Shown: piece after piece, positions 31,230 to 64,000 of the stretch
Layout of the letters: each line of letters starts with the position of its first letter
Numbering within the stretch: the stretch's first letter is position 1
Source of the DNA: Anas platyrhynchos
Lineage: Eukaryota > Chordata > Aves > Anseriformes > Anatidae
Direction of reading: 5' to 3'
Assembly: GCF_047663525.1 (NCBI RefSeq)
Contig: NC_092590.1
Location: 19,404,001-19,468,000, forward strand
Length of the DNA stretch: 64,000 nucleotides
Position numbers and translations under genes: made by a program
Notes under the pieces: generated by a model
Told to the model about the DNA's origin: nothing
Database searches by the model: none
What the model saw: only the letters and a program-made list of their open reading frames with translations

Positions 31230-32628
31230 AGCACATGGCATAATTTGTTTTAATAGACGTTGTTTTACATTTATAGCAGTAAGAAAAGTGCTTCAGAAAG
31301 AGATACATAAGCAAGCTACAGTAACGCTATCATCCGATTCCTAATATTTCAGACATAACGGGGCACTGCCAGATCAAGTCTGTCGCTTTACAACAGAGCA
31401 AGTTAAAGACGAGTAGCTGTACTGTGAAGACAAACTGTTGTCACCTTCCCCTGCACATTTCATGCAACTGGGACACTGCACAGCCTGAAGTTCTCAGAAA
31501 TGAAGAGCTTTCTGTAATACTTGGTTTGCAAAACACTTCAGGCAGGATATCACACAGAAGAGGAGGGGGTGAGGTTTTGTTTTTCAGAAGAAAGCATTTC
31601 TCTACTGTACCTTCTCCAACCACAATGAAGATGCCACATAAAAAAAAATAGTAATAATAAATCACAAACCTGGTGCCTGTGCTGGAGTCCCTCTCTGAAC
31701 TGCTGTTACTTTAGCAAACAGCCCAAGCTCAGACGGATTAGTCAGCCCACTGTTAGTCTGACAAGACAATGGTATGTGCTCCATTTAATGTTACCTAACC
31801 AGCAAAACATCCAGCTACCTGCCTGCCTGAAGCGCTTCGTAAGAGAACAAAACAACTGAGGATCAAAAGCCATGTGAATGTAACTGCAGCTGGCAAAGGA
31901 ATCTGCATGAAGAGACACCAGGTGGGGTGGACCCTTGGGAGAGGGGCAGCCCAGCATGATTTTTAGGCCATTCATCACGTGTACTCACACAGAGCAGCGC
32001 TGCTTTTAAAATGAGGATTGTACTGTGCATGTGTGCACGTCGACAAATCAAAGGGATGCAATTTCTGCAAGCCTCCATCCGCTCGCACCGATGGCTCCGA
32101 AGCCCTAGAACAAACACGTCATTTCAAAGAACAAAATGTTCTCATGCAAAGCTTTGCAGATGTCAGCACTATGTAAAAGGCCACTCTTAAAGCTCCCGAT
32201 TTCCCCCAGCAGCTGCAGCCAGAACAGCTATACCTCCACCCCGTACTATGCTCACAACCTTCGGCTGCCCCAGAACACGCTCTGCTCCGACAGCTGCTGC
32301 TCACAGCAGCTTCCCATTGCGCACCTCACGAGTTATGCTCCTGAGCTGCCTCCTCCCTGGCAGGGTAAACCACTCCCTCCAGAGACTGACCCTTGCTGCT
32401 ATCGCTCTGCCCGATGGGGAGCTTCCCAACCACCTGCTGCCCCAGGTGCTAGGGAGGGGGACGCTGCTTGCAGGACTCCTTTGCACCAGCACAAAAGCTT
32501 CACCGTCGGTGTGACGACTCCGAGTTAACTTTTACTGAAATTTTATTATTATTATTTTTTAATAGATAGCCTCTTCCACAGCAAGGTCTTCTGTGTCCAG
32601 CCGTATGCAGCACGTATCTTAGTCACCG
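31230..32628 (-). other. RCHY1: RCHY1 3' UTR region (extent uncertain)
   Basis: Non-coding sequence downstream of the RCHY1 stop codon. The nearest AATAAA on the minus strand is about 80 bp from the stop. The AT-rich composition from 31230 onward, and an ATTAAA-type signal near 31231, would allow a longer UTR of about 1.4 kb. Short open frames here look random. Confidence 0.4.
32542..32547 (-). terminator. RCHY1: Poly(A) signal of RCHY1 (proximal candidate)
   Basis: TTTATT on the plus strand, which is AATAAA on the gene strand, about 85 bp past the RCHY1 stop codon. Confidence 0.45.
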
Positions 32629-35600
32629 CTACTCCGCGGGCTGCTTGCATTTTCCATCTTGGGCAGTATTATACGATTCACAGTTTGTACACTTCATGCC
32701 TAGGAGATGGAACTGCACTGTAGAGCGGGCATTGCAATCATTACAAAGGATCTACGTATATAGGAAAGAAGAAGAGAGAGAGAGGCTGTAGCATCAACAG
32801 GACACTCAGAAACATAGTACAACTATGCTTTTAGCAACTACAGAACTGGCTTGCCGTCAGGGCACAATGCCAAAAATATTTTCTTGTTAAGGGCAGCAGC
32901 AGAATAGACAGGGCTGATTTAACTTCTCAGTTTGCAGCTACAGGGACAGACACGCCTTACTTAGCTTCTTCTCTTTATGTAGCAGAACACCAGAGAAAGC
33001 CTCAAGTCAAAATGAGAGCAGATTAACAACAGCTACCGACATTAGCTTGTCTGCTGTGTAAGACATAAGTCAAAGTGAATGCTCTTCTCAAAACGAGCCG
33101 TGAGGAGATTTTCCATAACGCTCTGACTCAGAGAGTCAGTAAGATGTGCTGCCTAAACCAGAACAGACACAAACAGAACATCAATGATCTGAGTGGTTTA
33201 ATTCAGTCTCACTAGCAAGCAGCACCCAGTTTCACAGTTCTGAGGTAACTGAAAGGAAACAGAAGTTTGTATTTGCCAGCCTTGCACAAATCAATAGCTG
33301 AGTGTTTTTGCAAGAAAAAAACAAACAAAAAAAAAACAAACAAAAAAACCAAACATGGAACACGAAGCTCCAACGTACAAAAAAATGAAATATTTCTGCT
33401 TTTTGCTTTGACAGCACCTAATGCTACAGAAGGAAGCAAGATACTTCCGAAGACCAAGCCATTTCTCCACTGTGTGATATTATGGCATTTTCTGTTTTTA
33501 TGTTGTTGTTATGTGTTGTTTTTTCTTTTGTTTGTTTTGCTAGTGGCACGGAGGGTGCCTTTGTTTATAAACCCAACAGATCACACCGTAAGCCGACACA
33601 TGACAGTTCTTTATCATTCCCTGAGTCAGGTTGGCTTCTGATCCAGGACAAGTTCCTACTGCCCTCTACCGCCAGTACGGGAGAGATGCAGATCTGCCAA
33701 GGGCAGAGGCATGCACGGGTCTCTTACCTCCACCATCATGTTCTGATACTCTGTGGGCATAGGAGTCTGCGCTACTTCATCATCCAGCTGCCGCCAGTAC
33801 CTCCTCATATCTAAAGCCGAGTGCATGCACAAAGGACACCTGTAACCTCTGGCAAAGAAGGGAAAAAAGTCTAATTCAGAAGATGGAGAAGGGCCATGGA
33901 ACAACAAAAGGTCAAGTTTCTCATCATACAAGTCAGAGAGAAACTGCAAACTGAAAGTTCTTGCAAACAGAGCTGGAAATTAGAAGCCCCTTTTCCCTTT
34001 AGGAGTTGCCCTGAAATTACTGAGTACTGGCACCATGATCTTTGCCCCTTCAAGTCATCTGCTTGGATTAAACCATGCACAGAAAAGAGAGGTTTATAAA
34101 TACTTACTCCTTTAACATCTCCTCATAACATGTTCTGAAAAGAAAACAGAATTAGAGGCTTGGTAAGAAGAACGCAGCTACCGACCAGTAACACATCTGG
34201 GTTACTAACCCAACACGTTTGGACTGAACAAAGGGAAAAGGCACACAGCTATCCCCAGACCGTAAATTAAAAATATCCTCAGTCCAAGTGAAAAGAAAGC
34301 TTTCCCACAAAACCATTTGGTACTTAGCCAAACAAGCAGAGATAAAGCACACGTGATTCCATTCTAAGGTCTTCTAAAGTAACGTGAGTGAACAAATTCA
34401 AAAATATGTCACGGGTTGCATCATTCGATTTTGCTAAGAAAAACAGACTGACATACCACAAGGTAAATTTAAGGTAGATGGGACCTGAGGGAAGATTCAA
34501 TCTGGAGAGGCCTCTGTCAAACATGAAGGCCATTAACTGTACACACAGAGAAAAATGTGGAAAGGAAAGTGTCTATCTCAAGGTTACGAGGATGGGAGGG
34601 AAGCAGGTGGTCCTGCTGTAATCGTCCTTCTAAGGACACCTAATAAAAGCCCGATAGAGTGGACAGGCTTTGTAGTATAACAAAGTACTCCCGTGCCTTG
34701 GATGTGCCCAAGGAAACTCAGCAGAGGAAAAAAAATAACAGAATGAATCCTCCACCACCACCAAGATCCAGTGGATTGTGGAAGACATCTTTTCTGAAGA
34801 AAGTGCTTCCTGATAAAATGCCACTCTACCATGACTCCCTTCAAAACCAGGCACGTACATCAACAAAGCCTGTAGTGCTGCTGAACAGAATGACAGAATA
34901 ATTATGGTTGGAAAAGCCCTCCAAGATCATCTGCTCCAACCATCCCCCTACCGCCAATGTCACCCACTAACCCATGTCCCCAAGCACCATGTCCAACCTT
35001 TCCTTGCACACCCCCGGGGACGGTGACTCCACCACCTCCCTGGGCAACCCGTCCCAGTGCCTGACTGCTCTTTCTGAGCAGAAATATCTCCTCATTTCCA
35101 ACCCAAACCTCCCCTGGCACAACTTGAGGCCACTCTCCCTAGTCCTATCACTAGTTATCTGCAAGAAAAGGCCGACTCCCAGCTTCCCACATTTTCCTTT
35201 CATTTGTAGAGAGCAATGAAAGGAAAAAGTCTGGCCTTCTCCAGACTTGAGGGAACCCCAGTTCCCTCAGCTGCTCCTCATAGGATTTGTGCTCCAGGCC
35301 CTTCACCAACTTCGTAGCCCTGCTCTGGACACGCTGCAATAAGCAGTGCACACTAGGCAGCAGGTTATTTCCAGTGCTCAAATATTTGCAGTGCTTTACT
35401 TGTGCAGAAGATGACCACATGGCAGAACACGAGCTTCAACACGGGACGTGTGAATATCCTGTTTTGAGACAAGTATTAGACAAAAAAAAAATAATATTAA
35501 ATTCAAGGACAGCCAACAGCACATCCAATTGCAAGAGTCAAAAAGAAGTAGCTCACCTCCAAACATATTGGACAATCCTGTCTGGAGACATTTTCGATGC

Positions 35601-36786
35601 ACTTTGCGAAGACAAAGAAAAAGGTTAATCTACTATAGGGTTATTTACATTGGTTTAAACATGGAAATTTTTAGAGACAGACAAGAATGTATGAAACATT
35701 ACTGTTTTCATTTACGCTTGATGTTCTGAAGATTAACAGGTGGTTTAGCATAACAATAATAAAACACAGCTTGGAAGTATACACAGGGAAGTGGCTCCCA
35801 AGCCTTGCCTAGCTCTCCCCATGCTGCAGCAGGGGCAGGAGCTCCGATTTAAACACCGTCAGGGACTGACAGAAGAGGGGTGGAAGGAGACCAAGGCGTG
35901 TTCCCTACGGGTGTTTTCCTTCAGTTGTGGGCGAAGCCAGCCCAGAGGTGTGTTGTTTGGTGCACTTAGACCAAGGCTTGAGCCCGCCTGCGTGTGCTGG
36001 GGCTGAGCCCAGGCAGCCAGCTCCTGTCAGCGAAACTGCGCTGCTCCCCAAAGGCAGGCACAAACTGCCGTGCGCTCACCTTGTGCTTCCCTCGGAGGCT
36101 GAGGCTCAGGCACAAGTTGCATTTCGAGCAGTGGAAGAAATCCTCCTTCGGGCCGATCCTGAGGAGACGAGCAGCGGGTCAGCAGCCGCCCCCCAGCTCC
36201 TCACACCCCGACCCGAGCAGCCGATGCCGAGGGGCGCGGCTCAGCCATGGGTGTCGCACCTGCAGATGCCGCAGTCGTCGCAGTGGTACTGCTTCTTGTC
36301 GCGGTCGAAGAGGTGGCACACGCCGCAGTAGTACTCGCCGAAGAGGCTCTGGCAGCCCTCGCAGCGCTGCTGGGCCTGCGGGGGCCGCCACACAGGGGGT
36401 AACGGGGGTGAGGTGCGCGGCTCAAGATGGCGCCGCCGCCCCCAGCCCCAGCCCCCGCCATGCCGGCGCCCCCCGCCCCGTCCCTTCCCGCCCCGCCCCG
36501 CCCCGGCGCCCACCTTCTGCAGCAGGCGGCAGCGGCTGCACTGCACCTCGGCCACGCGGAAGCGGTCGAGCCGGTGCTCCTCGGCGCCGTCGTGGCACAG
36601 GCGGCAGGGGTAGAGCTTCCCGCAGCACGGCGCCTGCAAGCCAAGCGGCACGGCTCGGCTCAGGGCTCAATGCCCGGCCCCGAGCCCCCCGGCCCCGCGC
36701 CCACCCCGCCGCCGCCGGCTGACCCTGAGCAGGCAGCCCCGCCGGTAGTGCTCGCAGCCGCCCTCCTGCTCGCCGCCCGCCGCCAT
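32629..36786 (-). CDS. RCHY1: RING finger and CHY zinc finger protein 1 (PIRH2, E3 ubiquitin ligase)
   Basis: E3 ubiquitin ligase that in mammals targets p53 and other regulators. Coding exons in sense order are 36786-36724, 36633-36514, 36375-36260, 36158-36080, 35601-35557, 35458-35400, 34134-34108, 33848-33728 and 32751-32629. The spliced frame is 250 residues; human is 261. Domains: an N-terminal CHY zinc finger starting at C11-E-H13-Y; a CTCHY-type segment with [10 protein letters not shown], then [11 protein letters not shown] and [10 protein letters not shown]; a RING finger at about 136-177 ([23 protein letters not shown]); and a C-terminal zinc ribbon with [15 protein letters not shown] and [13 protein letters not shown]. 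All phases agree and all junctions are GT-AG. The last ten residues ([10 protein letters not shown]) differ from the human end. A CR1 element sits in intron 6. Confidence 0.97.
34887..35345 (-). mobile_element. CR1 LINE, 5'-truncated, in RCHY1 intron 6
   Basis: Plus-strand landmarks of the reverse-complemented avian CR1 3' UTR occur in order: GGTTGGAAAAG-like start, CTCCAAGATCATCTGCTCCA, GGTGACTCCACCACCTCCCT, CCCAGTGCCTGACTGCTCTT and CTCTGGACACGCTGCAATA. About 460 bp survive, in the same orientation as RCHY1. The copy is cut about 55 bp short of the exon 6 donor. It is better preserved than the other CR1 pieces here, so probably younger. Confidence 0.85.
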
Positions 36787-36850
36787 GGTCCCGGCCCGGC
36801 ACCACGCCCGGCACCGCGCTGCGCCGCCCCTTCCGCCGGGGGAGGCCGGG
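36090..36850 (-). promoter_or_regulatory. RCHY1: RCHY1 CpG island and promoter region
   Basis: GC-rich, CpG-dense block spanning RCHY1 exons 1-4 and about 65 bp upstream of the ATG at 36786. Sp1-like CCGCCCC runs lie near 36484-36505. No TATA box was seen. Beyond 36850 the composition drops toward the CDKL2 3' end. Confidence 0.6.
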
Positions 36851-37050
36851 CAGGAGGCTGTGAGGGGAGGCGGCTGGGGGAAAACAAGGCTTGTGCTGTT
36901 CATTAACACCCCCCCGGGTCCTGTTGTTGTAACACAGACAGTGCCGCCGAGGTACGTGAGCAGCTACACCGCCAGGTTTACACCCGGTGAAGCAGCTTTT
37001 ATGTATGCAGTCACACACTCGAGCCAAGAGGTTTGGATTTTTACTGTCCT

Positions 37051-37056
37051 TTTATT
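37051..37056 (-). terminator. CDKL2: Poly(A) signal of CDKL2 (distal candidate)
   Basis: TTTATT on the plus strand, which is AATAAA on the CDKL2 strand. Its use would give a 3' UTR of about 2.2 kb (39212 down to about 37030) ending some 250 bp upstream of the RCHY1 start codon. Another candidate lies near 38169-38174. The 37.0-39.2 kb interval holds no other recognised gene. Confidence 0.45.
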
Positions 37057-39212
37057 GAAAAGGTGTAACGTGCCTGGCACAGCTGCGTAGCAAGGGAGCT
37101 CTAAGAACGATGACGGTCATGGTGCGTTCTGCAGGGATGCATCACTGAGCCTGTGCTGTGGAGGGACAGCAAGTTCCAAAGGGCAGCACGGGGAGAGCAC
37201 AGAACTGCCCGAAGCCAGCTGGGAGCAGGTAAAGCAAAAGTGGATGCGTAACAGTCCAAAGATAAACAGCTTTCTTCTTTTTCTTCTTTTCCTCCCCACA
37301 AGCCACTGCTGAGCTTTGTACGTCCAAGTCCCATTCCCCCAAGGGACCTAAGGGACTATGACTTACTAAAGGACCAAGTGACTTGCTGAGCGCTCACTAA
37401 AACCTTTTCACACGCCATCTGCATCGCAGTTCAGTGTTTTTTGCCGATATTCTCCCTTCACCATTAACAGGAGACACACGCTCATCCAGTGCAGCCAGAC
37501 AACAGGCCCAGTTTAACACCCAGAAGTCTGGGGGAAGAGAGCACAGAGGAAGGAACCTAACACAACTTCACACATGCTGCTGAGCAGAGCGAGGGTTTCA
37601 AAGGAACAGTCAGGAACATTTACACATTTACATTTCTTGCACAATTTTTTCGTGGATATTTTTACCGAGGCAAAGGTGCTTTCCAGTACAGAGCAGGTAG
37701 CCCACCAAAACATACCAAATTCAGCAGGTATCTGCTTTCGTCACCACTCATTTAAAAAGAACCCCCCCCCTTGTGAGGGCAGTAGTTAAGAAAAAAGCAA
37801 GCCCAGCCTCTTCTGAAATACTCCAGAGCAGCTTCTGCCCATCACACACTGACAATCACTATTTCTTTCTGAGCAGCCTGGCCCGAAGCCAGGAAGTCAG
37901 CATTTTGAGAGCTGTTTCGCATGCAAGAAATCCAGCAGCAATGGCTGCAAGAGCTCTGTCCTCGGGCTGGACCCAAGCCACTTCCCATCGCAGTCCAGTG
38001 GCTAACATAAGTCCTCCTTTCTTCTCCAGTGACCGCCTGGTGTTAGCACCTGGAAATTCGGGTGGGTTGTTCCCACTGTGTCAGCCACCTGCATCAAGAA
38101 GAGAAAAGCAGGATGATGCAGGCAAACAAAAACATGGAGGTATTCCCTGGTGACAGGCTTCCTTTACTTTTATTCATTACAAGCTGTGCACTTACACCTT
38201 TGTGTTTCACAGATGAGACAGCTTTAGTAAGGTTCCTTTCCCCCACTTATTATCAGGATTGCTTCTTTCTTCCTAGTGGCATTAAGCCATCACATCGCAT
38301 GCATGTATGTGCCAAATACACTCACCTAGATTAAAAGCACGTGCAGTACTTGTGCACAAGACTAAAAACCCATTTCAGAGTCAGCAGTTGCTCCTCTGTC
38401 TCAAAAAGAAAACACCGGAGCCCAAACTATAAAATTAAGATGCACAGATTGCACCCTCGCATTAATGGTCTTGCCATGACAAGCCCGTCTATGCAGGACA
38501 CAAGGTTCCAATGAAGCCAGCAAGATTTTGGAGCACAGCCTCTGAGGAGCCTTTCAGAGCACCTTGCTTCCTCCCCCCCTTTCTCCTCCCCAACTTCTGC
38601 TCCCTTTGCAAGGTGCAATTGTTCCATCCAGCCTCAGTGATATCACCGGGAGTAAAAACCCTCTGCAAACCGCTGGAGTTCTTGCTTTCAAGAGACATGA
38701 GAGAAACTTTGTTATATACAAGGAAGAAGCTGAGCAACAAGAGGTAACAATATCTCAACAAACAAACAGAAAAGTAAACAAAACAAAACACGACCTTTTA
38801 TTTTTTTTTGCAGACAGAACCACTTTGAGAACTGCTCAACAGCTACAGCAATAGACTTAGATTAAGTTAAGTTGCATGACATCATTATTAAGCTGCTATT
38901 TCCCTTTTTGTTACTCTACCAGCTTCAACTCCCAGATTAACAAGTGAATTAATTTCCAACACCACCGCCCAGCACTTCAGCCCAAGAAATGATTTACCTG
39001 CCCCAGCCCATTTCAATATCTGTAAAGAAAGCTGCATGCGGTCCTCAGTAAGCAGTCTCCACACCCAGAGTGTGAAATGTAAAAGGATTTTCCCATCACA
39101 CCTCCCAGCTAGTTAAGTGTTTATGAAACAAACCATTTGAAAGACTCCAGGAGGCTCTCCTGTAAAAATTAAAGCCTACCTTTTAAAGGCAAGTGTGATC
39201 TTCTCTGTAATG

Positions 39213-51344
<12,132 letters not shown>

Positions 51345-51372
51345 TTTTTTTTTTTTTTTTTTTTTTTTTTTT
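51345..51372. repeat. T28 homopolymer upstream of CDKL2
   Basis: Twenty-eight consecutive T marking the outer edge of the CDKL2 CpG island. Confidence 0.9.
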
Positions 51373-54300
51373 CCCTTTTTCCCTCAGTGTTTGAGCCTCT
51401 TGGGGTCACTTTTCAGTTCCTGTCACATTTTCAGTAGAGGTACATGCAGCAGTCTGAAGGAGCTGCCTCAGAAAATCAGTCCAACGACCACCGTTCAATA
51501 TGCTCACTAGTTCGTTTTTAGAGAATATCCAATGTGTATCGATGTATGTTTGCCTACCGCTTTTTTTGGAGAACTTTTCCCTTCGAGGCAGTGACAATAG
51601 GGAACGCCAGGATGCCAGAAGGGGGTGTCCCAAGAGCCTGCCAGGGGGTGACACGGAGTGATCCGTGTGTTCATGTGCTTACATTTCCCCCATTCATGGT
51701 AGATGATTTACAGGTGCACAGAAGAGACTGCACTCCAGCAGGCAGCTTAAATGCTGCGTGACCTTGCTCTTTCAAGGGTTGTATGTTTCCCTCAAGCAGC
51801 GAAAGTTTCCAGTACTTTCAGTGGCAGTTCAGCCTGAGTCAAGGTGAGACACAATAGCAAGCTGCTGCTTAAATACAACAGAGAGAATTTCCAGGTTGTC
51901 TTCGGGCAGACTTCGTGGCAGCAGAGGGGAAGAGTACCTTCCTTCACATGGGCGCCACCAAACATCCGAATTCTTCACCCATCTGTGCAAGCGTCCCAGG
52001 TAAAACCTGGTATCTGGACTGTCACAGATGTGTGAGGGGCTGTCTCCCACCTGGGGAGATAACCCAGGCGGGCAGAATGAGCCAGGTTAGACACAGAGCG
52101 TGAGGAACCTGAAGAGAGAAGCACATCCCAGTGAGGAAGGTCACCTGCAGCACCAGGGGGCAGTACTGGGAGGGAAGGGGAAAGCAGCACCGCAGCCCCT
52201 GCAGCTCTGCTCGCTGCACATTTTAGTTCTGCAACATAAACCAGATGCCTCCTGTGCAGCCAGGTGGTGAGAAGGGCCCACACGGAGGTGACGCAGAGTG
52301 CTGTACGAAGAGGCAGGGTGCAGGACAGCAGCCAGCTGGGGAATTGAGCTCAGGGCCCGTGCTTCCAGTCAGGTCCAGCCACAGACGAACGGGTCTCAGT
52401 TGTAGCAAGGACGTCCTTTCCAGGAACATTTTTGGCCATCCTCTTTTCCAAGCACCCTGCTGGCTAGCGAGCTGTGCCTTTACTGAAGAGCTTCCAGGGA
52501 AGAGTAATTCTGCTGACCCAGAGCCAGAAGGCAGAGCTGCTGGGAGACCTGACCAGCTGGATGCCTTCCCTGGGTCCCCCTGGGCAAGATATTGAGTGCC
52601 CTCTGTTTAGCAAACCACTTAGCATTTGGCCCACACAAACCACAAATGATACCTTCTCACCTGAAGGGAATAAAAGTGTTTCACCTCTCTTCATGCAATG
52701 AGACTGTTACATTAAAAGCCTCTTCAATTTTAGACCTTGTGATTGATTTCTGTTGGCCCAACCGTCAGGTTCAGACCACGCTCAAAGCTATCATCTGCTT
52801 CAGCTACTGTTTCAGATCCACAGAGGACTCAACCCTTGCTGTTTCTCCAAAGAAAAAACACCTTGGGCTTAAACAAAAGTTTTGTCACGTTTTCTAACAT
52901 CAGAGCAGCATCAAGTACCCTCTGAAGACTTGACTTTCGCTAAAATAAACCTCAAACTTTGCATCCTCCAATTTGTACTGTGTTGAAATGGTCTTTTTAA
53001 AAACAAGCAAACAAACCAAAACTGAAAGCTTAAGGGTCCCAATCCTGGCTAAGGGTGCTGTCCTGACACTGACCTGTTTGCAAATAGCTTCTCTTTCACA
53101 CAGTGCTTCGGAGCAGGAGGCAGTGAAGCTTAAACAATAATCCCCCAGCAGCATGCCCCAGTTTTGCAGCCTAACACACAGTTCAGGTTTCCCCAGGGAT
53201 CGGGGACTGCCCACCAACACCCTCCCCACAAAAAGCTGCTCATTCTCTGCAGCTGCAGTCCTCCATGGCTCTTAGACAGCCCGAGCTCCTTTCTTTGTCT
53301 GCTGAGCTGGAACTGTTCTGTTATTGGAGGGATACTAAAAAACCTTACCCAGATAAGAACACCTCCCCCTGACCTTCCCCAAAAGCCTGCCTGGGGGTGA
53401 GACGTAGGAAGGTGGAACACCAGTGCAGCAGAACAAACCCAGCAGATACTGTCCTGCCAGTTGGACTTTACAAAGGCTGCTGTTTTGCTGCCCCATTTCC
53501 TCTAATTAAATGCATCGCGTTCATGTTCCTTTGGAAAGCTTCAGTATTATGTTTCTCTGACACTCCCTTCTCTATTCTTTTACTCCTTTCCAAAATGAAA
53601 ATAATAATAATAATAAAAGGCAGACTCTGGGCTGAATCTGAGCAGTCATGCTTTGAATCTGAAGGTGCTCCCAACACCTTTTTTTCCTGTCTCAACCCCA
53701 AATTTGGGTTCCTAGGGATCTACACCCTGTACTGTAAGAAAATTTATTGATTTGACAGCAGGATTTAGTACTCACTGCTGCTTCACCCTGGCACAGGTCA
53801 TTCTGTCAGTTTGTGGCCCACCAACCACCTCCCTCCCACCTACTGAACTGTGCCCTGGTGTGCTCGTTGCTCAGAGTCCCAGGATTTGTGTAGAAGGACA
53901 TGAGTAAACCTGCTGGCCTTTTCTCTGTAGCCTGCTGGCTTCATATCTCAAATGTTTGCCCAGAAGCCCCTTGCTGCCCCTGGCTGTGCAGCCCGCTGCT
54001 TGGGAGTACTTCATCTATAGCTATCAGCCTTCCTCTGTCCTCTTCCTCCTCCGTCAGCAACACCTGAGTTGTACAAGTGTCATCGCACGTGCTATCAACC
54101 AACCTCCTGATACCCATGAGGTTATCCAGATAAGATAGGGAAAAGAGCTGGTTTCAAAGTCTTTAGTCCACATTTCTATTTCCTCACTCCTCTACCAGCA
54201 GAGCGCTCCTAATTTTTCCAGAGAAAAACACACTTTGCTTTAAGTGTAAATATATGGGCACAAAGCACAGCTGTGTGGGCGTTAGGTATGTTGACGTGAT

Positions 54301-54801
54301 CCTGGGCAGGAAGAGGGGCACTGATTCTCCCTGTCCCCTTCATCCAGATAAACGTGGATGCGTGGTGTCAGGCTGGCCACGTGGGAAAGGCACCTCAGCA
54401 AGAACTGTCAGACCGGGAGCTGCCTCAGCTCGTCCGCTGCTGACGACCTGGCTTTGGAGAAACCAGCCGTGCTACCTGTACTCCTCAACTTGCTGCGCTG
54501 CTGCCTTTGATGGATGGGAGCACACCAGAATTCTCACCGGGCGTCTCCCGCCCCTACCTCAAAAGCAGAGCCTAAAGCCCTCCCAATCTTTCATTGCTGA
54601 AGCGAGGCTGGCCGGACTTGTTACGATCAAGCCGCCCCATCTCAAAGTTTTCCTTTTCAAAGGAGGAGCCGTCTGCTCACGGGTTCATTGATTCCCTGCC
54701 CAGCAGGAATGTTTGCTCGGCACGGACAAGCCACACCTCTGATGACTGTAACAGGCAGAGCGCTCTCTGTTTTGATATACTATCAGCTGGGTTTATCAAG
54801 G
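51373..54801. other. Intergenic region CDKL2-SH2D4A, no gene seen
   Basis: About 3.4 kb between two divergent genes, with average GC content. It has short open frames on both strands with no recognised domains and no clear repeat apart from a small (ATA)n near 53599-53616. It may carry regulatory elements for either neighbour, but none can be named. Confidence 0.5.
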
Positions 54802-54809
54802 TATATAAA
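54802..54809 (+). promoter_or_regulatory. SH2D4A: TATA box of SH2D4A (candidate)
   Basis: TATATAAA 332-339 bp upstream of the SH2D4A ATG, followed by pyrimidine-rich initiator-like sequence near 54828-54842. This would give a 5' UTR of about 300 bp if the first coding exon is also the first exon. Mammals have an upstream non-coding exon, so the start is not certain. Confidence 0.45.
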
Positions 54810-54892
54810 CAAAACCTCCCCGCTCCAGAACTCTCCCTCTTCTGGCCAGCAGTCCCTGTGGAGCGCGCGGGGGCTGCGACTGAGCTGAGCTC

Positions 54893-54924
54893 ACCTGCTA
54901 TTTCAAGGAATTTTAATAGCAGGT
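54893..54924 (+). promoter_or_regulatory. SH2D4A: Perfect 10-bp inverted repeat in the SH2D4A leader
   Basis: ACCTGCTATT at 54893-54902 and its exact reverse complement AATAGCAGGT at 54915-54924 flank a 12-base loop. The arms carry CACCTG and CAGGT, both E-box/ZEB-type half sites. It lies between the candidate TATA box and the start codon. Confidence 0.45.
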
Positions 54925-55125
54925 TTTAAGCTACTTATTTACTTTTTTTGGTCTGTGCAGGAAGTCTGAGCTAAAAAAAAAAAAAGATAGAAGTATAATT
55001 ACCCTGGCACGCCTGCATTCCTGCTCCGGGCTCAGGCGGGGAGGGCGTCTTTCTTGTCGGTGCAGGCACATTTGAGCCAGGAAGAGGACCGGATCCCTGG
55101 AGATCATCGCCACAAACGCGCGTAA

Positions 55126-64000
<8,875 letters not shown>

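Overview
The window is vertebrate nuclear DNA and almost certainly from a bird. It holds intron-containing genes with GT-AG splice sites and closely packed CpG islands. Its only recognisable interspersed repeats are CR1-type LINE fragments with the avian CR1 3' end. Introns are short (glutathione reductase fits in about 4.2 kb) and GC content is high in the first 30 kb, which suggests a compact, microchromosome-like region. The species cannot be fixed from sequence alone.

Layout, left to right: PPP2CB (+, exons 2-7; exon 1 lies off the left edge), GSR (+, complete, 13 coding exons), BTC betacellulin (-, 5 coding exons), PARM1 (+, 4 exons), RCHY1 (-, 9 exons), CDKL2 (-, 12 coding exons) and SH2D4A (+, 8 exons plus the probable start of the last one at the right edge). 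I assembled all seven reading frames across splice sites by hand. Exon phases agree at every junction, and the proteins match the known families along their length.

PPP2CB/GSR and CDKL2/RCHY1 are tight tandem pairs: the upstream gene's last poly(A) signal lies only about 200-270 bp from the next gene's start codon. BTC and PARM1 diverge from a shared GC-rich 1.4 kb interval. GSR and BTC converge on a 3.2 kb interval holding CR1 debris, an orphan CpG island and an unusual degenerate tandem repeat of about six copies. Two stretches have no recognised gene: about 24.7-31.2 kb and 51.4-54.8 kb.

The genes do not form one pathway. They cover phosphatase catalysis (PPP2CB), glutathione redox (GSR), EGF-receptor ligand signalling (BTC), a mucin-like membrane protein (PARM1), an E3 ubiquitin ligase (RCHY1), a CDK-like kinase (CDKL2) and an SH2 adaptor (SH2D4A). 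Against the human map, as I know it, the order is mosaic: 8p12 genes, then a 4q13-q21 block, then an 8p21 gene.

I found no clearly novel biological system. The most useful leads are a stop-free, targeting-peptide-like frame upstream of the GSR ATG, the tandem repeat and CpG island between GSR and BTC, a cluster of four MYB-like cores at the CDKL2 promoter, and an overlapping upstream ORF in PARM1.
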